A stretch of 64,000 nt of DNA from Bacilli bacterium (GTDB lineage: Bacteria > Bacillota_I > Bacilli_A > RF39 > UBA660). Below, one piece after another: positions 57,957 to 64,000 of the stretch. The notes beneath the pieces were generated by a model, which was not told where the DNA came from, did no database searches, and saw nothing but the letters and a program-made list of their open reading frames with translations. The stretch's first letter is position 1. Each line of letters opens with the position of its first letter. The position numbers and the translations under genes were made by a program. Location: positions 124,001-188,000 of the forward strand of contig JAFXZI010000012.1 of assembly GCA_017541325.1 (NCBI GenBank), given 5' to 3'.

Positions 57957-60017
57957 CTAACTAATATAAGATTTTTTTCTAGTTACAAGTAAGTATGAAA
58001 TAACACCTGCTGCTAGAATTCCTGATATTATATACATATAATCATTTCCTGTATTAGGGTTATCAATATCAGGATAAGTTAATACTTCACATAAAGATGA
58101 CTCTATAACAATTTCACTACGTACTGTTATTTCTTTATCAACATATTCATAAGCCATAAACTTAGATGCTTCATTTTGATTTGGATTAGCTATATAGTTG
58201 TTATTTTGATCTAATGTTAAATATTGTGTATTATTATCAGGTTCGTCTAATAAACTATATGTACCAATATAAAATCTATTGTATTCATCATTTTTAACAG
58301 GAGTAATTAATACTCTATTAGTATTTAATTCATTACTATTAACCCATCCATTATTACCAGAACGTTTATATATCCAGTTGATATTATCACCATTAATATA
58401 TGCAGTTAAGGTTAATTTTTTATCTTCTGATTCGTTAGTAAACATTAAATAGTTTTTATAAGAATTATAATCTTCATCATCAGTTGGTACACTTGATGCA
58501 GTCCATTTAGTATTAGTAGCAGGAGCATCTTTCAATGTATAAAATGATTTATTTCCATCAACAATATTATATTCAGTTTCAATAGCGGCTGCTTTTGATT
58601 GGACATTTCCAAGCAAATACATATATTTACTTGCACGATTTATGTCTTGATATAAATTCTCAGTAACAAATACATAAGTATGTCCAGCTTTTATATCTGT
58701 TGGTGATATTTGCATCCATTTCTTTATTGTTTCTTTTTTATAATTAATATCTTTAGATGCAATATCATAATATTTACCAGCTATAAGTGCTTTTACTTCA
58801 TAATTTATTTCTTTTAAAGTACCATCTGCAAAAATAGGTAAATCTTCATAAACATAATTAAATCCATTTTTATTATTTAGAGTTATTTGTCCATCTGTAA
58901 CTTTTTTACCATCTGCAAACAATTGAAGTGTTATACCTTCTTCTTTTTTTGATTCACAACCATCACATTTAAAATTAATACTAATATTTCTTTTATATTT
59001 ACTATCTTTATCAATTACTACTTCATCATCTGGCATAGGACACATTGATTCTTCAATAGTAACTGCTTCACCTACTTCTACATAAGTATCTATATATTCA
59101 TATGCTTTAAATTGAGCTGCTCTATCAATATTATTACCTGCTTGATATTGATTTTGACCACTTAAAGTAATATATTGTGGTGCATTATTAGGTTGATCTA
59201 ATAAACTATAAGTTCCTATATAGAATCTTCCTTTAGAAAGAGGTACTGGAGTTAATGTTACTCTATTTGTATTTAATTCATTATCATTAACCCATCCACT
59301 CTTACTAGAACGTTTATAAATCCAATTAACATTGTCTCCATTAAGATATGCAGTTAATGTTAATTTTTTATTTTCTTCGTTTGTAAACATAAAGTAGTCT
59401 TTATATTCATTATAATTTGGATCAGTTGTTGGAACTTTAGATGCTACCCATTTAGTATTCTCTATTGGTTCTCCATCTATTATGTAATATGATTGTATTC
59501 CATTAATAATATTGTATTCAGGAAGAACTGCAGCTCCTTTAGCAGTTACATCTCCTCTTAAATAAATTACTTTACTAAAACCATTTTGTTCATAATTCCA
59601 ATTATCCGTTGTAAATACATAAGTATGTCCATCTTGAATATTCTCTGGAAGTACTTGGGCCCATTTTTGAATTCTTTCTGTTAAATGAGTTTGGTGTTTT
59701 GGATTTAGTAATCTATAATTACCATTTTCTAAGACTTTAACACTATATTTTATTTCATCAGGGGATTCTGGACCAAATATTAATAAATCTTCATATGTAT
59801 GAGTATAGTTATTAGATTTATTTAAAACAACTGGATCTCCTTCGATAACTCCGTCTTTAAATAGTTGGATAGTTATATCTTTTCCAACTTGATCATCACA
59901 TCCATTATGATTAAAAGATATAGTTATATCTTTATAATAATCACTTGATGCATAAACAGGAGTGCAAAAACAGAAAATTAGAAAAAATAATATTAAAACA
60001 TTACGTATTTTTTTCAT
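57957..60017 (-). CDS. Sortase-anchored surface protein with two 300-residue tandem repeats
   Basis: The 686-residue precursor has a signal peptide (1-23), two tandem repeats (about 30-330 and 343-645), then NPNTG (653-657), a hydrophobic segment and RKKSYIS. Each repeat opens with a CxxC-like NGCDD/CDGC strand and a VYEDLPIF-type Cna-B-like strand set, and contains WIYKRSG, GWVN and YIGTYSLLD. The repeat sequences are diverged, so the duplication is old. The ends differ from LPxTG and agree with the other two substrates, so srtB is the likely anchor enzyme. Ligand unknown. Confidence 0.78.
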   Translation of the reverse strand: MKKIRNVLILFFLIFCFCTPVYASSDYYKDITISFNHNGCDDQVGKDITIQLFKDGVIEGDPVVLNKSNNYTHTYEDLLIFGPESPDEIKYSVKVLENGNYRLLNPKHQTHLTERIQKWAQVLPENIQDGHTYVFTTDNWNYEQNGFSKVIYLRGDVTAKGAAVLPEYNIINGIQSYYIIDGEPIENTKWVASKVPTTDPNYNEYKDYFMFTNEENKKLTLTAYLNGDNVNWIYKRSSKSGWVNDNELNTNRVTLTPVPLSKGRFYIGTYSLLDQPNNAPQYITLSGQNQYQAGNNIDRAAQFKAYEYIDTYVEVGEAVTIEESMCPMPDDEVVIDKDSKYKRNISINFKCDGCESKKEEGITLQLFADGKKVTDGQITLNNKNGFNYVYEDLPIFADGTLKEINYEVKALIAGKYYDIASKDINYKKETIKKWMQISPTDIKAGHTYVFVTENLYQDINRASKYMYLLGNVQSKAAAIETEYNIVDGNKSFYTLKDAPATNTKWTASSVPTDDEDYNSYKNYLMFTNESEDKKLTLTAYINGDNINWIYKRSGNNGWVNSNELNTNRVLITPVKNDEYNRFYIGTYSLLDEPDNNTQYLTLDQNNNYIANPNQNEASKFMAYEYVDKEITVRSEIVIESSLCEVLTYPDIDNPNTGNDYMYIISGILAAGVISYLLVTRKKSYIS

Positions 60018-60096
60018 ATACCCACTCTCCTATTTTAAGGATAACATTATCATTATTATTTATCAATATTTTCAATATATTAGATACTATGTTTAC

Positions 60097-60118
60097 AAAA
60101 AAATAACATAAATGTTAT
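60097..60118 (-). terminator. Terminator of the flavodoxin lipoprotein gene
   Basis: ATAACAT (60103-60109) pairs with ATGTTAT (60112-60118), followed by seven T residues on the minus strand. Confidence 0.72.
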
Positions 60119-61068
60119 CTTTCAAATCTTACAGTTATGTTACCATTACCTAAATTAGGTAAATTATCTATATGTCCTATTTTAGTATAACTATATGATG
60201 TATCAAAAGACTTATAAAAAATAACTAAGCAATTATTACCATATAGCATTACATCACCAGCATTAATTCTTTTTGGATTTGATGCATTTGTTGGTAATGT
60301 ATTATCTAAATAAATATATTTTTCATTACCATTTAATTCACTCATAGTAAATTCTTTAGGTAATAAATTAACAAAACTCTTTGCAGTTTCATTATCTTCT
60401 AATACTATTTTATATTCTTTTTTATTTATTATTGTTTTCACAGAATTAATCACCTCTTTAGAGTCATTAGATATATTTATATTCTCATTTATAAATGATT
60501 TTATCTCTTCATCACTAGCACTTCCTGAAAATCTTTTACCATCTTTAATAATTAAATCCGATTTATAATTTCTTAAATCATTAACACTATTTTTTATATC
60601 ACTACTTCCTGATGTACAAAAAGGAATAATAGTTTTACCTGTAAAATCATATTTATCTAATAGAGTTAAAATAATTTTAGGATTAGTTCCCCACCAAATA
60701 GGATATCCTAAAAAAATAGTATCATATTTACTTATATCAATATCATTTTTTATTTCAGGTCTTGCATTATCATCATTTTGTTCTCTATTAGCACGACAAT
60801 CATTATTATAATCTAAATCTTCTTTTTTATATTCTTCTTTTGGAATTATTTCAATAATATCACTATTGGATTCTTTCGCTATTTTATTAGCTATGATTTT
60901 AGTTGTTCCAGTAGCTGAAAAATATAAAACAACAGAATTATTACTTGTTACTATTTCATTGTTTTCTTTTTTATTTTCTGCTTCTTTATTATCTTTTTTA
61001 TTATTACCACATCCAGTAATAGAAATAACTAAAACTAAAGATAAAAGACATATTAATACTTTTTTCAT
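60115..61068 (-). CDS. Lipoprotein: flavodoxin-like plus cyclophilin-like domain
   Basis: The 317-residue precursor has a lipobox ITGC (about 17-20), a Lys/Glu/Asn linker, a flavodoxin-like domain (about 45-195; YFSATGTTKIIA phosphate loop, then GYPIWWGTNP and FCTSGSS) and a cyclophilin-like domain (about 215-317). The pairing corresponds to flavodoxin with Cyclophil_like domains in gut Bacillota. It should bind FMN at the outer face of the membrane. The start is ATG 61068, a base beyond the previous stop; no strong ribosome site is visible, so coupling to the upstream gene is likely. Confidence 0.85.
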   Translation of the reverse strand: MKKVLICLLSLVLVISITGCGNNKKDNKEAENKKENNEIVTSNNSVVLYFSATGTTKIIANKIAKESNSDIIEIIPKEEYKKEDLDYNNDCRANREQNDDNARPEIKNDIDISKYDTIFLGYPIWWGTNPKIILTLLDKYDFTGKTIIPFCTSGSSDIKNSVNDLRNYKSDLIIKDGKRFSGSASDEEIKSFINENINISNDSKEVINSVKTIINKKEYKIVLEDNETAKSFVNLLPKEFTMSELNGNEKYIYLDNTLPTNASNPKRINAGDVMLYGNNCLVIFYKSFDTSYSYTKIGHIDNLPNLGNGNITVRFER

Positions 61069-61069
61069 A

Positions 61070-61567
61070 TTAACCAACCCACTCTTCTATTTTAGATTTA
61101 GAATTTTTTGCATCAGATCCTTTAATAGCAATTGCATCATTAAGTACATTGGCAGAAGGACAAATTCTTTTTATATCACTTACAATACTTCCTAGTCCTG
61201 ATCCTTCATGAGTTGTTACAATTCTTATAGTTTTACCAGTAAAATCTAAATCTTTTATTGCTGTTTCTATTTCTGGTGCATATGTACCCCAATATATTGG
61301 ACTCATAATATATATAACTTCATAACTAGATATATCATTTAATTTTTCTTTTATAGGAGCATTACCAACTCTTTCTTTAGCTTCTTCAATACATGTTTTA
61401 TAATCTTTTGCATAAGGAACTAATGGTTCTACTTTAAATATATCTCCATGTGTTATATCTCTAACAAATTCTGCAATGTATTCTGTATTACCTTTTTCTA
61501 TATATCCAACTGAATAATTTTCATCAGCTCTACTAAAATAAATAATTAAACTTTTTTTATCTTTCAT
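61070..61567 (-). CDS. Flavodoxin family protein
   Basis: A 165-residue cytoplasmic flavodoxin-like protein: IIYFSRADENYSVG is the phosphate-binding loop region, YWGTYAPEI and TTHEGSGLGS give the isoalloxazine loops. Its similarity to the downstream lipoprotein's flavodoxin domain suggests an old duplication with one copy exported. AGGAG site before the ATG. Probably an electron carrier or NAD(P)H-dependent reductase; partners unknown. Confidence 0.85.
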   Translation of the reverse strand: MKDKKSLIIYFSRADENYSVGYIEKGNTEYIAEFVRDITHGDIFKVEPLVPYAKDYKTCIEEAKERVGNAPIKEKLNDISSYEVIYIMSPIYWGTYAPEIETAIKDLDFTGKTIRIVTTHEGSGLGSIVSDIKRICPSANVLNDAIAIKGSDAKNSKSKIEEWVG

Positions 61568-61630
61568 AATGTCATCTCCTATATGAATTATAACACAATA
61601 AAATTTTCCTCATAATAGGTCACTATAAAA

Positions 61631-61657
61631 TTGACATAGATTAATTATTATTATAAT
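61631..61657 (+). promoter_or_regulatory. Promoter of the 127-residue plus-strand gene
   Basis: TTGACA (61631-61636) and TATAAT (61652-61657) with a 15-base spacer; TAATCT with 17 bases is an alternative -10. GGGAGG follows before the ATG at 61681. Confidence 0.6.
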
Positions 61658-61680
61658 CTAACTTATAGGGAGGTTTATAT

Positions 61681-62064
61681 ATGGAAACACAAATAGATCT
61701 AGAAGTTCTTTTAGCAAGATTAGTATATATAAAACCAGAAGGTGTTACATATAATGATGTTGTCGATTTTAAAGACAAAGCAATCAAGGCTTTAAGAGAA
61801 AATGGGGTTCATGTCGTTTTCTATGGAGTTTCAAAAAATGCACTAGAAGAGACTGTAAAAGATTATCCAGATCAATTTTTTATGACATCTTTTCCAAAAA
61901 ACACTTACTATGGATATATACCATTCTCTAGTAGTGAATATAATCAACATTATTTTGATAGTAGAATTAGTAAAACAACTGCTAAAATATTGGATGATGT
62001 TACAGAAGAATATAAACAAGAACATGAAAAAGGAAGAGCTAAAATAATAGAATATCAAAATTAA
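61681..62064 (+). CDS. Hypothetical protein (127 residues)
   Basis: A soluble alpha/beta-looking protein, with a helical N-terminus (DLEVLLARLVYIKPEGVTYND), a VVFYGVSKNALEE segment and a charged helical end. No recognised motif, signal peptide or membrane segment. It has its own promoter, a strong GGGAGG site and a bidirectional terminator, so it is an independent gene, one of few on the plus strand in this half of the window. Confidence 0.7.
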   Translation: METQIDLEVLLARLVYIKPEGVTYNDVVDFKDKAIKALRENGVHVVFYGVSKNALEETVKDYPDQFFMTSFPKNTYYGYIPFSSSEYNQHYFDSRISKTTAKILDDVTEEYKQEHEKGRAKIIEYQN

Positions 62065-62092
62065 AAAGACTAGATTTCTCTAGTCTTTTTTT
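62063..62092. terminator. Bidirectional terminator (AGACTAGA type)
   Basis: AAAAAGACTAGA (62063-62074) pairs with TCTAGTCTTTTT (62079-62090) with loop tttc and T-runs on both strands. It serves the 127-residue gene and the CYTH gene. Confidence 0.88.
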
Positions 62093-62574
62093 ATTATAAA
62101 AAACTCACTATATTTTTCCTTTAATTCTTGATAAATTGCATCAATTATATCTTTTTCTCCTTCAAAAGAAACGACTAGTGATACTTCTGGTGATATATAT
62201 TCATCTATTTCAAACTTAATATTATTCTTTTCATATACATGTCTTTTTCTTACTAATTCAACCGACTTTTTATAGTTTAAAAAATCAATAATTGAATTAA
62301 CTGCTTCATCATCTTCATATGTAATGGGAAGAGATTCTTTTCTTTCTATAAAAGGATTATCAGATAAATTATCTTGTTTAAAGTCTAGTTCTTTAATTAC
62401 TTTATTATTACTCTTATTTATAGTTAATCTAAGCATTGTATTATCATCTTTTTTATAAATTGTTCTTACTTGTTCTATCGTTTCAATTAATCCATATTTA
62501 TTATCTTCACAATAATTAAAGAATGGTTTTAAATCACTTACTTTTAAACAATATTCTTTTTCTACATTACTCAC
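62080..62574 (-). CDS. Stand-alone CYTH domain protein
   Basis: The 164-residue protein is one CYTH (triphosphate tunnel) domain: VEKEY (4-8, the ExEx start), LRLTI (48-52), KELDF, then VRKRHVYE and FEIDEY near 130-137, with the strand-based basic and acidic residues that line the tunnel. Enzymes of the family hydrolyse inorganic triphosphate, act as adenylate cyclases, or bind polyphosphate. It starts at GTG behind AAGGAG. A second CYTH domain is fused to a kinase at 3593-4912, so the two may share a pathway. Confidence 0.82.
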   Translation of the reverse strand: MSNVEKEYCLKVSDLKPFFNYCEDNKYGLIETIEQVRTIYKKDDNTMLRLTINKSNNKVIKELDFKQDNLSDNPFIERKESLPITYEDDEAVNSIIDFLNYKKSVELVRKRHVYEKNNIKFEIDEYISPEVSLVVSFEGEKDIIDAIYQELKEKYSEFFIIKKD

Positions 62575-62586
62575 ACTTATCTCCTT

Positions 62587-63093
62587 TTATTTTGTTCTAT
62601 TTACAGAAAAACTCATCTTACTTAATAACTTCTTATTAAAGAATAGTATTACTAATAATATTACAACTCCTATTTTTACAAAGAACCAAATAAAACCATT
62701 TTTCCCCATTGTTGATCCTTCTTCAAAAAATTCTTGAGGATTATTTTCATCATATTTTATTTTTATTTCAGACTCTGGTACCTCATCTTTTACAATGGTT
62801 ATAGTAATATCTTGTTTCTCTCCTTTTTTATCTTCGAATGTATATATATAATCAATAAAATCTTCACTTTCTTGTTCTTCTTTTTTATCAACATAAGTTG
62901 CAGTAGTATCAATATAGTCTTTTGCTTTAATTGTTTGCTTAATTATCATTGAATCAATACCAATTAATACTAATAAAACAATTATAATAATTCCTATTAC
63001 TATTCTATTTATAATTATTTTAACTTTATCTAATATTTGATTTGCTTTCTCAACAGTTTCCATTACCTTTTCTTCAGTTATTTCATTATTCAT
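62587..63093 (-). CDS. Membrane protein, DUF3592-like
   Basis: The 168-residue protein has a helical start, a membrane segment (about 30-52), an outer beta region with TATYVDKKE, YTFEDKKGEKQDI and IKIKYDENNPQEF, the pattern of DUF3592, and a second membrane segment (about 133-153). Function unknown. It lies 12 bases upstream of the CYTH gene, so the two are likely co-transcribed. Confidence 0.75.
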   Translation of the reverse strand: MNNEITEEKVMETVEKANQILDKVKIIINRIVIGIIIIVLLVLIGIDSMIIKQTIKAKDYIDTTATYVDKKEEQESEDFIDYIYTFEDKKGEKQDITITIVKDEVPESEIKIKYDENNPQEFFEEGSTMGKNGFIWFFVKIGVVILLVILFFNKKLLSKMSFSVNRTK

Positions 63094-63117
63094 ATTATCA
63101 CCTAATTTATTATATTT

Positions 63118-63624
63118 TTATTTATATTCTACTATTTCATTAATAGATTTTCTTATACTATGTAATGGATTAACTGGACAATCATCTGTTTTATATCCTA
63201 AAGGAAGTAAGCAGACAGGAGTATATTCTTTTGGAATACTTAATTCTTCTCTTAATATTTCTTCATCAAAAGATTCTACCCAAATATTATCTACTCCAAT
63301 ATTAGTAGCTTCTAACATCATATGTGTTGTAACTATTGAAGAATCCATTTCATAAGTAGAATAATCACCTTTATGATATGCTTCTTCTTTATTACCACAT
63401 ATAACTAGTACTATAGGAGCATTATATCTACATCTTGATGCTTTATCTATTCTATTTAATCCATCATCACTTTGAACAACATATATTTTAATAGGTTGAT
63501 TGTTTTTTGCAGTAGGTGCTAATCTTCCTGCTTCTAATATATTATCTAACTTTTCTTTTTCTAACTTTTTATCACTGAATTTTCTAGTAGATGTTCTTTC
63601 TCTAATAATATTGTTAAATTCCAT
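63118..63624 (-). CDS. Nitroreductase family protein
   Basis: A 168-residue FMN-dependent enzyme with RTSTRKFSDK (about 8-17), AGRLAPTAKNNQP (about 32-44) and PLGYKTDD near the end, the classic nitroreductase marks. Family roles include reduction of nitro compounds, quinones and flavins. The start is ATG 63624, because the upstream in-frame ATG overlaps GGGATG. It is next to the ABM monooxygenase gene and read from the same mRNA. Confidence 0.88.
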   Translation of the reverse strand: MEFNNIIRERTSTRKFSDKKLEKEKLDNILEAGRLAPTAKNNQPIKIYVVQSDDGLNRIDKASRCRYNAPIVLVICGNKEEAYHKGDYSTYEMDSSIVTTHMMLEATNIGVDNIWVESFDEEILREELSIPKEYTPVCLLPLGYKTDDCPVNPLHSIRKSINEIVEYK

Positions 63625-63625
63625 A

Positions 63626-63922
63626 TTAATCATCCCAATCTTTATATTTTTCTACTCTCATTTTTAAATGATATTTTTCCCTTAATTCTGCAATTTCTCT
63701 CATCATAGGAGATTTATGATGTATATTTAATGCTTCTTCATCTTTCCATTTGTCTATTAATAAAATCGTCTCAGTATCATCTAGTGGAAAGAAATAATCA
63801 TATCTAAGATTTCCTTTTTCTTTTCTTATTTTTTCAACTAATCCACTAGAAACCATTTCATCAATAAAATTTCTAGCAGAACCATTTTCACCTTTATAAT
63901 AAATGTTAATAGTAAGACTCAC
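63626..63922 (-). CDS. Antibiotic biosynthesis monooxygenase (ABM) domain protein
   Basis: A 98-residue ferredoxin-like protein with the ABM/quinol-monooxygenase pattern: SLTINIYYKGENG, a helix to GLVEKIRKEKGNLRYDYF, then ILLIDKWKDEEALNIHHKSP. The start is placed at the GTG 63922, nine bases after GGAG; an earlier GTG at 63937 overlaps the promoter start and would need leaderless translation. TATAAT (63942-63947 on the minus strand) lies upstream. Likely acts on quinols or similar with the nitroreductase. Confidence 0.8.
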   Translation of the reverse strand: MSLTINIYYKGENGSARNFIDEMVSSGLVEKIRKEKGNLRYDYFFPLDDTETILLIDKWKDEEALNIHHKSPMMREIAELREKYHLKMRVEKYKDWDD

Positions 63923-63949
63923 TTTATCATTCTCCACAATTATTATAAC

Positions 63950-63977
63950 AAAAAAAGACTAGATATCTCTAGTCTTT
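63950..63977 (-). terminator. Terminator of the gene at the right edge (AGACTAGA type)
   Basis: AAAGACTAGA (63954-63963) pairs with TCTAGTCTTT (63968-63977) with loop tatc and seven T residues on the minus strand. Confidence 0.8.
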
Positions 63978-64000
63978 GTAGTTTCTATTTTTTAAATTCT
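63969..64000 (-). CDS. C-terminal end of a gene continuing beyond the right edge
   Basis: On the minus strand, reading from the edge, the frame NLKNRNYKD ends at TAG (63969-63971) inside the terminator stem, as at 62080. Only nine codons are visible, so this is the only frame consistent with a terminator position and the product is unknown. Confidence 0.4.
   Translation of the reverse strand, partial: NLKNRNYKD

Noticed and set aside
46102-60017. LPxTG motif in the surface proteins
   Set aside because: All three C-termini read NPxTG; no LPxTG is present.
1-64000. Mollicutes genetic code (UGA = Trp)
   Set aside because: TGA ends genes at 1154-1157 and 29776-29779 in ATGA overlaps, and tryptophans are coded by TGG. 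The standard code fits.

Overview
The window is a strongly AT-rich stretch of bacterial chromosome, coded almost entirely on the minus strand. The gene content points to a walled, low-GC member of the Bacillota: MurB, MurC, MurG, DivIB/FtsQ, a RelA/SpoT-type enzyme, ComN, ribosomal protein S20, CsaA, SipW-type export genes and a class B sortase. A compact, possibly genome-reduced gut lineage of class Bacilli would fit, but that placement is inference. UGA is a stop codon here: two ATGA start/stop overlaps (1154-1157 and 29776-29779) use it, and tryptophan is read from TGG. So the code is standard and not the Mollicutes code.

Layout. 1-8.8 kb: a partial gene at the edge, a histidine phosphatase, a transglutaminase-like protein, an ABC-F ATPase, an XRE-kinase-CYTH fusion, a U32 RNA-modification protein, and a calcineurin-like phosphatase that appears to start at AUU. 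8.8-14.9 kb: an export locus with a membrane protein, a DUF5305-like protein, a SipW (S26B) signal peptidase and a TasA-like secreted protein, facing a divergent surface protein with a Hint autoprocessing domain. 14.9-20.8 kb: small housekeeping genes (AlkD-like, CsaA, two Nudix hydrolases, RlmD-like), with an orphan RlmD-like 3' tail and a structured intergenic region. 20.8-26.9 kb: a cluster of six membrane-anchored proteins, including two zinc-ribbon proteins, a degenerate trypsin-like protein and an HExxH metallopeptidase. 27-38 kb: rpsT, dtd-relA-comN, murC, murB-divIB and murG, plus a CPBP protease paired with a degenerate phosphoesterase.

38-60 kb is dominated by surface proteins: a 1126-residue acidic repeat protein, a protein with four cysteine-paired Ig-like repeats, a class B sortase, and three substrates that all end in an NPxTG signal, membrane segment and basic tail. 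Interspersed are PfkB kinase, Smr protein, YitT protein, an ABC-2 transporter, DeoC and several unrecognised proteins. 60-64 kb holds two flavodoxins (one fused to a cyclophilin-like domain in a lipoprotein), a CYTH protein, a DUF3592-like protein, a nitroreductase and an ABM monooxygenase.

Three themes connect the genes: two parallel systems for building a cell surface (SipW with TasA-like and Hint proteins; sortase B with NPxTG proteins), several enzyme folds that have lost catalytic residues, and a recurring terminator hairpin built on AGACTAG/CTAGTCT. No tRNA, rRNA, CRISPR array or insertion sequence was recognised.
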